Positions 39,160 to 47,254 of a DNA stretch of 64,000 bases are shown piece by piece (position 1 is the stretch's first letter; each line of letters opens with the position of its first letter). The stretch is from an uncultured Sphingomonadaceae bacterium (lineage in GTDB: Bacteria; Pseudomonadota; Alphaproteobacteria; Sphingomonadales; Sphingomonadaceae), in contig CANLQG010000001.1 in the NCBI GenBank assembly GCA_947493195.1, positions 248,001-312,000 on the forward strand. The letters run 5' to 3'. Under the pieces are notes generated by a model, which saw nothing but the letters and a program-made list of their open reading frames with translations, made no database searches and was not told the origin of the DNA. The position numbers and the translations under genes were made by a program.

Positions 39160-39349
39160 ACACCGGCATCCGATCGGAAATTTCGCCACCGAGAACGAAG
39201 CGAGAGAGGGCCGGTGTCTTCGGGCATTCCCCAAAGGCCTGTTCCTGCCCCTTGCGGGACCGTCACCCCCCAGCGACATGGTTCTCTTTTAAGAAGGCGT
39301 TATCCGTGGGCGAGCAGGATCAGCTTTCCTGCTTTGCCGATCGCTTTTT
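39160..39349 (-). promoter_or_regulatory. 190-nt leader between the kinase gene and the giant gene
   Basis: This spacer is the longest gap inside the operon and probably contains the translation start region, and perhaps a promoter, of the giant gene. The only Shine-Dalgarno-like sequence before the ATG at 39159 is a weak GGA. An alternative ATG at 39279 follows AAAAGAG. I see no clear -10/-35 pair or attenuator hairpin. Confidence 0.3.
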
Positions 39350-41749
39350 CTACTGGTCGCTGAGCGGTTGCAGTTGTTCGACCGCCGCGCCGCTGTCGCA
39401 TAGCGCGATATTGGCGTTGACGCCCGGTCGCAGGTATTCGACGTACCCGGCTAGCTCGTTCCTTTGCACCAGCCGCGCCATCAGTCTCTCCGCCTGGCGG
39501 AAATTGTCGCACGCCTCCTCGCGATTACCTGCCTTGCGATGGATGGAGCCGAAGATTGCCCGGCCATAGGCCAGATCGCTGTAGGAACGGGCGCTGCGAT
39601 TCGCCTCTGCCTTTCTCGCCCGGCCATCGATGATGCCCTGCATCAGTTCGACTGATTCTGCGAACCTTCCCAGGTTGGAAAAATACTCTGCCTGCGCTTC
39701 CCGCAGCCGTTCGTCGAAGGTTGCCAGAGTGTTGTCGTTCTCCTCGATCAACAGCAGCCGTTCGACCGAAGCCCGCGCCTGCTCCAGCAGACGGGTAGCC
39801 GTGACATCGTCCTCCAGCGTGGCCGCTGCGGCATAGCCGTAGTACGAGTTCCAAGCCCGCCAGTAGAGCGTTTGCGGATCGTTGGGATAGTCTTCCTGCA
39901 AGGCCGCAAACAGGGCATCGGCCGACAGGTATTGTCGCACGGCTTCGGCGTAAGCCTCTTCGGTGCCGCGATTGTGAACCGCAATGGCGCGGTAGTAACT
40001 GATCCGCGCCAGGTCGGTGCGGTATTCGTAACCGCCTATGCGTTCCTGCGGCCAATCAGCGAGGTCGCGTTCCATAAGGTTGGCATAGCGCACGATCATC
40101 GGCGTCGCGAGTTCGAGATCGGCCCACTCCAGCGAAGCCAAGCGCGCCATCCGCCGCGATTCGCGCCAGTTCCACTCTCGCTGCGACGGTGGAACCTGCT
40201 CCAACGCGGCATAGGACCGCGCAATCGCCTCCAGGCTTTCCGGCGGCTTGCTCTCGGCATGGGCGTAGACCAATGCCCGATAGGCTTCCAGCAAGGCGAT
40301 GGCCGTGTAAGCCCGGCTCAGCCCCCGGCCCGCCAGCGGGCGCAGAATTTCCTCTGCCCGGTCCAGGTTCTCGCCCGCCATCTCGGGCTCTCCGAAGTTG
40401 GGAAAGCCGGGCAGACCCTGGATCCGCGCCAGCCGAAGGAACCCCTCCGCGGTTTCCATCTGCAGGTCGGGATCGTCGGAACGACTTCTTGCGAGTTCCA
40501 GCAGGTAGCCCTGAGACTGCCCTGCCAGTTCGACACGCGCGGCCGTATTGCCGACTACGCTATCAAGTTCGTCATACAGGTCGAACAGCTGGAAATGCGC
40601 AAGCGCGCGCAGTTCGTCGAAGCGCCGCTCTGCCATGATCCGCGAATCTTCGGCCCGGCTGTATGCCCACATCGTCACCCCCAGCGCGATCAGCAGCCCG
40701 ATAAGCGCAGCTGCTGCCACGCCGACCAGGGTCTTTTCGCGCTGCACGAATTTGCGCAGGCGATAGCCGCTGCCTTCCGCGAATGTCTTGACCGGCAGGC
40801 CGGCGCGGAAATTGGCGATCTCCTCCACCATCTCGCCCACGCTTTGATACCGGTGCGCGGGATCGTTGGCCGCCGCCTTGTCTGCGATAGCGCGCAATTC
40901 GGGATCCCTGGCGGTTGCCATCATCACCTTGAGGATGCGACCGAGCGAATAGATGTCTGTCAGGGTGTTGGAGACTATGCCTTGCGAGCGTTCCGGGGCG
41001 GCAAACCCTGGAGTAAGGCTGAGCCCGGACAGCCGCGATGGCTGCGCCACCTCTCCTTCTTCCACCTGCGGGCGGGCGATGCCGAAATCGATCAGCTTGG
41101 CTTGCCCTTCATGGGTGACTAGCACGTTGCCCGGCGTCAGATCCCGGTGGATGACCAGGTTCTGATGCGCGAATTCCACCGCTTCGGCGATCTGCACGAA
41201 CAGGTCGAGGCGCTGTTCGGCGTCGGGGGACTGCTCGGCCAGCCAGTCGCGCAGGGTGCTGCCGTCGACATATTCCATGACGATGTAAGGTTGCCCGGCA
41301 TCGGTCTCGCCACCGTCATGCAGGTGCGCGATATTGGGATGGTTCAGTCGGGCCAATATCTGACGCTCGCGGCGGAACCGCTCCACCATGGTGTCCAGGA
41401 ACACGCCGGGCTTGATGACCTTGATCGCCACCCTGTGCTGGAAATCCCGGCTGCTGCGCTGCGCCAGCCAAACCGCCCCCATGCCACCACGGCCCAGCAA
41501 CCGGATAATGTCGTAGCCGGGAAGTTCGGGCGGCGGCCCTTCCTCGCTGTTCAGGATCTCTCCCGCGCCGCCAGTGCGAATAGCCTGGACATCCGCCGAC
41601 AGCAGATCGAGCGCCAGTTCGCGCACTTCGGCAGAGAGATCTCTGCGTTTTGCCAGATAGTCGTACCGTTCCTCGGAAGGCTGATCGAGCGCGTCTTCCA
41701 GCGCCTCCATTGCGGCCTTCTCAACCGAAGTCTGGCTTGACCGTGTCAT
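39350..41749 (-). CDS. Membrane-anchored Ser/Thr protein kinase with TPR-like C-terminal region
   Basis: This is a 799-residue PknB-type kinase. The glycine loop is LLGRGGMGAVW (about 85-95), the ATP lysine is K110 in VAIK, the catalytic loop is HRDLTPGNV (201-209), DFG is at 221-223 and an APE-type motif follows (FAAPER). A single membrane span (LVGVAAAALIGLLIALGVTM) lies at 341-360. The remaining 430 residues are helical and TPR-like, probably periplasmic. The Lys of HRDLKPxN is Thr here. The start ATG at 41749 overlaps the sigma-factor stop (ATGA), so the pair is translationally coupled; the frame is open to 41797. Kinases of this kind are known partners of ECF sigma factors that lack anti-sigma factors. 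The kinase may sense envelope state or export of the giant protein and act on the sigma factor; this is an inference. Confidence 0.9.
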   Translation of the reverse strand: MTRSSQTSVEKAAMEALEDALDQPSEERYDYLAKRRDLSAEVRELALDLLSADVQAIRTGGAGEILNSEEGPPPELPGYDIIRLLGRGGMGAVWLAQRSSRDFQHRVAIKVIKPGVFLDTMVERFRRERQILARLNHPNIAHLHDGGETDAGQPYIVMEYVDGSTLRDWLAEQSPDAEQRLDLFVQIAEAVEFAHQNLVIHRDLTPGNVLVTHEGQAKLIDFGIARPQVEEGEVAQPSRLSGLSLTPGFAAPERSQGIVSNTLTDIYSLGRILKVMMATARDPELRAIADKAAANDPAHRYQSVGEMVEEIANFRAGLPVKTFAEGSGYRLRKFVQREKTLVGVAAAALIGLLIALGVTMWAYSRAEDSRIMAERRFDELRALAHFQLFDLYDELDSVVGNTAARVELAGQSQGYLLELARSRSDDPDLQMETAEGFLRLARIQGLPGFPNFGEPEMAGENLDRAEEILRPLAGRGLSRAYTAIALLEAYRALVYAHAESKPPESLEAIARSYAALEQVPPSQREWNWRESRRMARLASLEWADLELATPMIVRYANLMERDLADWPQERIGGYEYRTDLARISYYRAIAVHNRGTEEAYAEAVRQYLSADALFAALQEDYPNDPQTLYWRAWNSYYGYAAAATLEDDVTATRLLEQARASVERLLLIEENDNTLATFDERLREAQAEYFSNLGRFAESVELMQGIIDGRARKAEANRSARSYSDLAYGRAIFGSIHRKAGNREEACDNFRQAERLMARLVQRNELAGYVEYLRPGVNANIALCDSGAAVEQLQPLSDQ

Positions 41750-42399
41750 GCCGGCCTGTCCAGGCGATGCCGCAGCCATGCCCGTGTCGCAGCCCACCGG
41801 CGTTTCACCGTCGGTTCCGACACGCCCAGGACCACGGCGATATCCGCATTGGTCATTCCGCCGAAAAACCGCATCTCCACCAGCTTGGCGCGCTGTTCGT
41901 CGATCTCTGCCAGTTCCTCCAGCACCAGTTCCATCGACAACAGGTCGATCGGCATTTCCCAGTTGGCGACATTGGTGGTGAGCGTGATGGAGGTGTGATG
42001 GTGCTTTTGACGGCTGCGCTTGCGTGCCTCGTCGATGAGGATTTGCCGCATCAGACGCGAAGCCAGAGCGAGGATATGTGCACGCCCCTGGAATTCCATG
42101 ATGTTCAGGCGAAACAATTTAATGATCGCCTCGTTCACCAGGTCACCCGTGGAGAGCGAACAGTGCCGCTCCTGCCGCAAGCGGCTGGCAGCAATCGCCC
42201 GCAACTCACCGCCTATGGCGTTGAAAAGTGCATCGCCAGCCTCCCGGTCGCCATCCTGCCAGGCTGAAGCAATCTTTGCGTAATCCACCAATTGCCCCCG
42301 TGTTGCGAAGACAATGTGCCCGAACAGCGGGGGCGTTGTAAATGCTTGTTTGATGAAGGAGAAGTATTGGGGGGTCCCGTTTTGAAACATAGCGGTCAT
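41746..42399 (-). CDS. ECF-family RNA polymerase sigma factor (kinase-associated type)
   Basis: A protein of about 217 residues matches the Sigma70-ECF family. Region 2 is seen in LRAIAASRLRQERHCSLSTG and DLVNEAIIKLF, and region 4 in MRFFGGMTNADIAVVLGVSE followed by PTVKRRWAATRAWL. The promoter-binding helix-turn-helix is intact. I chose the ATG at 42399 because AGG lies 9 nt upstream; the frame is open to 42447, immediately after the tolC stop. The gene sits between tolC and a Ser/Thr kinase and no anti-sigma gene is visible. That fits ECF groups controlled by phosphorylation by a neighbouring kinase. It probably drives transcription of this locus, an inference since I could not identify its promoter. 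Confidence 0.88.
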   Translation of the reverse strand: MTAMFQNGTPQYFSFIKQAFTTPPLFGHIVFATRGQLVDYAKIASAWQDGDREAGDALFNAIGGELRAIAASRLRQERHCSLSTGDLVNEAIIKLFRLNIMEFQGRAHILALASRLMRQILIDEARKRSRQKHHHTSITLTTNVANWEMPIDLLSMELVLEELAEIDEQRAKLVEMRFFGGMTNADIAVVLGVSEPTVKRRWAATRAWLRHRLDRPA

Positions 42400-42443
42400 A
42401 TTTTCGCGCCTGTTCGCGCAAGAATTAAATTGAACCGCGTGAT

Positions 42444-43928
42444 TCAATTCGAACCGGCAGGAACGGACAGCTCCTCCAGCGGCTCCACGTTCGCATCCTG
42501 CGGTGGGGTGTCAAACGTGCTGGTGCCCAGCGGCTCTGCCTCGAAATCATAGCTGAACTGGAACACCCTGTCCCGGCTCTCCTCGTAGCTGATGGCCGGA
42601 TCATAAAGGACAGCGGCATCGAAATCGAGGTCGCGCGCTTCGGCGTGTCCCATTGCGGCGAGCAGGGCGAAGCCGGCAACGTAGGCATCTCGCCGCGCCG
42701 TAACCAGCGTGACTTCGGCGTTCAGCAGTTCCTGCTCGGCGTTGAGTCGGTCGAGCAGTGGTCTGAAGCCTGCGCGTGTTTCTGCCCGCAAGCCTTCCAG
42801 AACGCGCCCGTTCGCCTCCACCCCGCGCTCGGCCGCTGCCGTGACGACATTGGCATAGCGCCAGTTGGCATAGGCCGAACGCGCATCGGCAACCAGCATG
42901 CGCTCCGCTTCCACGACCTGCTCTGCCGCGACCGCCTGGCGCGCCTGCGCCTGCCGGATCGAGGCCGAAATACGACCGCCCTGGAAAATCGGAACGTCGA
43001 GACGCACGCCTACGAAAGCAGTGGTTCCCTGATCGCCATTGCGCGGACCGGTGTTGGTCCGAAGCGAGCCGAGGTAGTCGTACTGATTTATCCCGCCGAT
43101 GCCGCTGAAGCTGGGTCGCCCCTGCCCGATCGCGGCATCCACGTCGAACCGCGCGGCCTCCAATTCGGTCTTCGCTGCCAGCAATTCCGGATTGGTCTCG
43201 AACGCCATGTTCACAGCCGCCTGGGGACCTTGCGGCAGGGACGGCAGCGGCGGAGGCGGCATGAGATCGCCGGGCGGCATGCCCACAAGGCGGGTAAATG
43301 TTTCGCGCGAAGCGATAAGCTGAGAGCGCGCGTTCGCCACCTGCGCCTCTGCCAGAGCCACACGGGCTTCTGCCTGGGCGACATCGGTCGGGCCCCTGTT
43401 ACCGGCGCTGCGGCGCTGCTGCGTTTCCGACAGGGTGTATTCCATGACCGAGAGATTACGCTCGTTCAGCTGCACCACGGCTTCGTCACGCAGCACATCC
43501 ATGTACGCGCCCACCACTGCGGTGAACAACTCGCTTTCCGTGCTGCGCAGACCATAGCGGCTGGAGATGACCCGCGATTCCGCTGCCCGCACGCTGTTCC
43601 GGACAGCGCCAAAGGTAATGATGGGCACTTCGGCCGAAAGCTGTGCGGTCAACTGGCGGTCGGGGTCCGAAAAGAAGCCGCTGGGCGAAGGTTCTCCCTG
43701 CAACACGTTCTCACGGTAAGTCACACTTCCTTCGATCTGCGGCAGACCCGCGGAACGGGCGATCGGCACTCCCTCGTCGGCAACCCGCACGTTTGCCCGC
43801 TGGGCTGTCAGTGTCGGGTTATTTTCGTAGGCAGAGGCCAGGGCGTCCTGCAAAGACTGTGCCCAGGCTGGCGATGGCAGGGCGAACACACCTGCGCAGC
43901 ATGAAAGAAGAGCAATCGAGCGGTTCAT
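42444..43928 (-). CDS. TolC-family outer-membrane efflux protein
   Basis: A 494-residue TolC-type protein. A signal peptide ends at SPAWA (residues 1-23). The two halves each carry the long coiled-coil hairpin pattern: LRSTESELFTAVVGAYMDVL and GPTDVAQAEARVALAEAQVA in the first, VRLDVPIFQGGRISASIRQA and LLDRLNAEQELLNAEVTLV in the second. It forms an outer-membrane channel-tunnel and pairs with the adaptor encoded 17 nt upstream. The C-terminal 60 residues are acidic and poorly conserved by appearance. No ABC ATPase or RND pump is next to it within the window, so the inner-membrane partner is unknown. Most likely it exports the giant protein encoded downstream. Confidence 0.9.
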   Translation of the reverse strand: MNRSIALLSCCAGVFALPSPAWAQSLQDALASAYENNPTLTAQRANVRVADEGVPIARSAGLPQIEGSVTYRENVLQGEPSPSGFFSDPDRQLTAQLSAEVPIITFGAVRNSVRAAESRVISSRYGLRSTESELFTAVVGAYMDVLRDEAVVQLNERNLSVMEYTLSETQQRRSAGNRGPTDVAQAEARVALAEAQVANARSQLIASRETFTRLVGMPPGDLMPPPPLPSLPQGPQAAVNMAFETNPELLAAKTELEAARFDVDAAIGQGRPSFSGIGGINQYDYLGSLRTNTGPRNGDQGTTAFVGVRLDVPIFQGGRISASIRQAQARQAVAAEQVVEAERMLVADARSAYANWRYANVVTAAAERGVEANGRVLEGLRAETRAGFRPLLDRLNAEQELLNAEVTLVTARRDAYVAGFALLAAMGHAEARDLDFDAAVLYDPAISYEESRDRVFQFSYDFEAEPLGTSTFDTPPQDANVEPLEELSVPAGSN

Positions 43929-43945
43929 GGCAAGCCTTCCTGACG

Positions 43946-44914
43946 TTATTGGCGCGCGCGCTTGGTGACGGGTTCATCGAAGTTGATTGTGCAGCGCAAA
44001 CCTGCAGGTAGCGCGTAATCGGGATTGGCCAGTTCCAGCCGCATGCCGAAAGTGCCGCTGGCAGCGTCGTAGACCCTGTCGATGACCGATACGCGGGCAA
44101 TGTATTCGCCGCCCACAGGGTCTTCAGGATAGACTTTCACCTCGTCACCCACGGCGAAACCGCCTAGTTGGGCAATCGGGGCGAACACCTCCACATTCAG
44201 CGGATCGACCTGGGCGACCGTGACGATATGCGAGGCGTCCGGTCCGCGATATTCGCCGGGGGACATGGCCCTCTCGGTTACTATCCCCGCAATCGGGCTG
44301 CGCACTGTTTTCTCCGCCAGGATGCGCTGAGTCTGCACGTATTCCAGCCGGGCCACACGCTGGTCTTCGGCAGCAGCTTGTCGTTCCTCGGCGGCTGCCT
44401 GTGCGTTGGCGCGCGCCTCTTCGACGGCATCGGCAGCAAGATATTCGCTGATTTCCTCGCTCCGGCGCCGCACTGAATCGAGATAGGCAGCGCGGCTTGC
44501 AGCGGCGCGAACGCCGTGGACATTGCTCGCCCGCGCCTGTGCAGCGGCCGATCCTGCACGGTCCACATCGGCCCGCAGCTGCGCTATCACCTGCCCTCGC
44601 CCGACGACATCGCCGCGCTCGACGAAGATCGACTGGATCACACCCTCCACGCCGCTGTTTACACGCACGACCTGACTTGGCTCGATCAGACAGTCGGTGG
44701 GCCGCGCGGCGTCGAGACCGGGGGGTGCGACATCGGATGGGCCGCCGTTGGCAAGGGAAGCGTCGATCGTCGTCGCATCGGCTAGGATGCTGTCGCCCGC
44801 CTCGCTGGCCCTCGCGTCATCGGGGGACCCCTTTCCACCAATCGACACGCCGACAATCGCCACCAGTGCCAGCGCGCCACCACCGAGCGCCAAGTTCCTC
44901 GTCCGTTTTTCCAC
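43946..44914 (-). CDS. Periplasmic adaptor (HlyD/RND membrane-fusion type)
   Basis: A protein of about 322 residues starting at a GTG (44914) with GGGGGA 6-7 nt upstream; an in-frame ATG at 44971 is less likely. It has an N-terminal anchor (LALGGGALALVAIVGVSIGG), a lipoyl half (SGVEGVIQSIFVERGDVV), an Ala/Glu-rich alpha hairpin with RSEEISEYLAADAVEEARAN, the second lipoyl half (VRSPIAGIVTERAMSPGE) and a beta-barrel (VGDEVKVYPEDPVGGEYIAR, then LPAGLRCTINF). The adaptor bridges the inner-membrane transporter and TolC. It is the first gene of the locus, so the promoter should lie between 44915 and the recombinase remnant. Confidence 0.85.
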   Translation of the reverse strand: MEKRTRNLALGGGALALVAIVGVSIGGKGSPDDARASEAGDSILADATTIDASLANGGPSDVAPPGLDAARPTDCLIEPSQVVRVNSGVEGVIQSIFVERGDVVGRGQVIAQLRADVDRAGSAAAQARASNVHGVRAAASRAAYLDSVRRRSEEISEYLAADAVEEARANAQAAAEERQAAAEDQRVARLEYVQTQRILAEKTVRSPIAGIVTERAMSPGEYRGPDASHIVTVAQVDPLNVEVFAPIAQLGGFAVGDEVKVYPEDPVGGEYIARVSVIDRVYDAASGTFGMRLELANPDYALPAGLRCTINFDEPVTKRARQ

Positions 44915-45104
44915 CGCCAATCCCCCGGATCCAAGCCCCGCTGCTCTGTGGCCGGAACAGTCCGGGCACATCGCAGAGCGATCATGAACTTTGGCGAGGC
45001 GCGAGAGGAAAGCGGATCAATTTTATCGCAGCCTACTGCCCGGCGAATGGAAGACCGCCGGTTTATGCGACGGGACGGCGTGTTGCAGATGCGAACCGCT
45101 TGTT

Positions 45105-45739
45105 GCCAGCCATGCCTGCAAGGGAAAGGCCCGTTATCGCTACTATGTCAGTCGATCCTTGCAGCACCAGGAAGAAGCACCCAGCGAAGGCTGGCGCATC
45201 CCTGCTCTCGAACTGGAAAGACGATCTGAGAAGGCATCGCCCGCGAACTGCACCAGCCGCTTACCCTGGTCGACAACGTCTATGTCCAAGGCGATGCTAT
45301 GGCAATCGACGTGCGGTCAAGCGAACTGGCATCCTACCTAGGTCTCGATGCAACCAGAGACGACGCAGCCACCGTTACCATCGCCGTCCCAGTCAGTCTC
45401 GGGCGAAGAGGCCGTACCATGAAACTGCCGCAGAACGATGGTCGATCCGCTGCAGAGCCGGAGCCGCAGCAACACCTGGTCAAACTAATCCTTCAGGCCC
45501 GAAACCTGTGACAGGAGAGGATAGAGAAGGATCTGACACCTTCCGCCATCGCGAGAGAACACGGAATGGGCTCTTTGAGGACTTCCCGGCTGATCCGGCT
45601 GAACTTCCTTGCACCCGGGATTATCGAGGCCATCGCATCGGGCACCCAGCCCGCGGCCGTGGATGCGCAGGCCCTTCTCGACCTGCACGACTTACAACTC
45701 GAGTGGTCAGAGCAGAAAAAACTGCTTGATATCAACTAG
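45105..45739 (+). pseudogene. Broken large serine recombinase (C-terminal half)
   Basis: Three pieces match, in order, the C-terminal half of zinc-ribbon serine recombinases: ACKGKARYRYYVSRSLQHQ with GWRIPALELE in one frame (about 45113-45230), LASYLGLDATRDDAATVTIA with PVSLGRRGRTMKL in another frame (45299-45508), and LTPSAIAREHGM with LIRLNFLAPGIIEAIASGTQ and LEWSEQKKLLDIN (45530-45739). There is a frameshift between pieces one and two and an in-frame TGA at 45509 between two and three. The catalytic N-terminal domain is absent. It lies just outside the left end of the tRNA-bounded island and is the remains of a separate mobile element. I see no intact gene here. Confidence 0.7.
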
Positions 45740-46183
45740 ATCATCATCCCGGACGATCTCGGGGCGGCGCTTCGGCGCTGCCATATCGTTCGAGGACGCT
45801 AATCAGCGGAATTGCAAAGTGGTCTCGCCGGGATGTGGCGCGGAGAAAGCAGGTAGAAATTCACGTATTCCAGCACCAGGAAGTCTCTCCGGCAGACCGG
45901 CGTGGGCGATGACTCGCACGGAACCGCGCGAGTTTCGCGGAAAGGAGAAATCCTTCTAAGACAGTGTTTATTAGTGGCGGAGAGGGAGGGACTCGAACCT
46001 TACTAACAACCTTCTGTTATCCAGTATTTTATAGAAGATTTTTGTTCATATTACCCCCATCAATACCCCATCCCGTTATGAACCTTCGTGGTACGGAGCT
46101 TATTGGCGCCTCAGCTTGTATCGAGTTATCTCTGCCGCCTAACCGTGAGCACCACCTTGCCCCCATTATCAGCGAAACTGACG
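45740..46183. other. Intergenic scar with a tRNA-Ser 3'-end copy
   Basis: These 444 nt hold no convincing gene. They contain the tRNA-derived 26-nt block at 45974-45999 and, downstream, TACCCCCA (46052-46059) and TACCCCA (46064-46070), which resemble motifs next to the integrase remnant at 56476-56516. AT content is higher from about 46010 to 46080. Confidence 0.6.
45974..45999. other. Candidate island attachment site (left)
   Basis: The block gtggcggagagggaggga is identical to the acceptor/T-arm end of tRNA-Ser at 56628-56645; after one mismatch (C versus T) it continues tcgaacc. The match is 25 of 26. No D-arm or anticodon arm accompanies it, so it is a fragment and not a second tRNA. Confidence 0.7.
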
Positions 46184-47254
46184 TCAGGGCGCCTCGTCAT
46201 AGGCGACCCGGAAACCCACATTGCTTGCCCCCATCCCCGGATCGCGACCTTGCCGCGAAGCTGGCCGATAGCGTTGGCAATAGTTCGGTGCGCACAGGTA
46301 TGACCCGCCCTTCATAACCCTGGTAGCAAGGCTGGGATTGTAAGGATCGTGGGCAGTATCCGCTCCTGGACCGCGCGGATTGTCTGTGTCCTCCGGATTG
46401 TGCCCGGGGTTGTAGAAATCCTGCGTCACTTCCCAGACGTTGCCCACCATATCATGAAGGCCATTCGCGTTGGGCCGGAAGCAGCCCACGGGGGCAATAC
46501 CCTTGAAGCCGTCGGTCTCTTCATTGACTATCGGGAAGAGCCCTTGCCATGAATTCGCGCTCTCACTGTCAGGTTGTTCGGTGTAGGGTTCGGCATTGGC
46601 ATTCCCAGCGTATTCCCATTCCGCCTCTGTAGGAATGCGGCCACCTGCCCAATTGGCATAGGCGACCATGTCTTCCCAGGCGAGGTGAACAACAGGCTGA
46701 TTGCCCTGCGCATCCGGTCCGCTGGGCCCATAAGGCTTTCGCCAGTACGCGCCTGGCACGTATTTCCACCAATCGGTGTAACGATTGCTGGGGCGGTCAG
46801 GCGGCGTGAACACGGCAGAGCCCGGATGCAACAGGTCGGTCGGGATCTGATCTGCCGGAACACCGAAGACCGCAGGATCGACGGGTTTCTCGGCGACTGT
46901 CACGTATTCCGTAGCCTCTACGAACGCAGCAAACTGGCGGTTCGTAACTTCGTGCGGATCGATCCAGAACGTGTCGACCCGGGTGTCGCGCAGTGGCCCT
47001 TCTTCGGCGTAGACACCCTCCTGCCCCATCATGAAGTTGCCACCTTCAATCCTGACGGGCACATCCGAAAGCGTCGCGCACTCTGCCTCGGTGGCGAAGT
47101 CGGTTGCAGAAGAAAAAGCAGGGGGCGCTGGTTGATCGCCTGTCTCTCCGGAACAGCCTAATAATACGCTTGCGAGAAAAGCAGCGGCTATCGATGCCAT
47201 TCGGGTTGAAGCTCTAAGTCCGTCCGATTGCGTCGGCTTTTCACCGCATGACAT
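46184..47254 (-). CDS. Lipoprotein formylglycine-generating enzyme (sulfatase-modifying factor)
   Basis: A 356-residue FGE-sulfatase family protein. A lipobox (SVLLGC, Cys34) follows a hydrophobic run, so the protein is probably anchored in the envelope. The fold is shown by GGNFMMGQEG, FWIDPHEVTNRQFAAFVEAT, VHLAWEDMVAYANWAGGRIP, TEAEWEYAG, DMVGNVWEVTQDFY and SNVGFRVAYD. The paired cysteines of true aerobic FGEs are present in LCAPNYCQRYR (about Cys321 and Cys326), so it should convert the Cys of a CxPxR sulfatase motif to formylglycine with oxygen. The ATG at 47254 has AAAAGG upstream and overlaps the KDG kinase gene by 14 nt; an ATG at 47200 is an alternative. No sulfatase gene is in the window. 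Confidence 0.85.
   Translation of the reverse strand: MSCGEKPTQSDGLRASTRMASIAAAFLASVLLGCSGETGDQPAPPAFSSATDFATEAECATLSDVPVRIEGGNFMMGQEGVYAEEGPLRDTRVDTFWIDPHEVTNRQFAAFVEATEYVTVAEKPVDPAVFGVPADQIPTDLLHPGSAVFTPPDRPSNRYTDWWKYVPGAYWRKPYGPSGPDAQGNQPVVHLAWEDMVAYANWAGGRIPTEAEWEYAGNANAEPYTEQPDSESANSWQGLFPIVNEETDGFKGIAPVGCFRPNANGLHDMVGNVWEVTQDFYNPGHNPEDTDNPRGPGADTAHDPYNPSLATRVMKGGSYLCAPNYCQRYRPASRQGRDPGMGASNVGFRVAYDEAP

Larger units (their letters stand above)
28795..38979 (-). repeat. About 12 alternating A/B PPC-like beta-domain pairs
   Basis: Two related unit types alternate. Type A carries a core like FDSLTNNSxLxWxLxGPxG and ends in FRLLDL. Type B carries an ETDxYxF core, a DPxGRQVF-like strand and ends in a GTYTLLVEGR-like strand. 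I count twelve type A units by eye. Both resemble bacterial pre-peptidase C-terminal (PPC) domains. Four lectin-like domains interrupt the array. Divergence between units shows an old array, unlike the near-identical repeats near the C-terminus. Confidence 0.75.

Noticed and set aside
619..39159. RTX calcium nonapeptides and a classic type I secretion substrate
   Set aside because: No GGxGxDxLx runs were seen, and no ABC ATPase lies next to the tolC and adaptor genes.
39280..39512. A short minus-strand frame overlapping the end of the kinase gene
   Set aside because: It lies out of frame inside the kinase C-terminus and the leader, and its composition is that of a shadow frame.
45974..45999. 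A second tRNA gene
   Set aside because: Only the T-arm and acceptor end are present; the sequence on the 5' side of the would-be gene does not fold into D- or anticodon arms.
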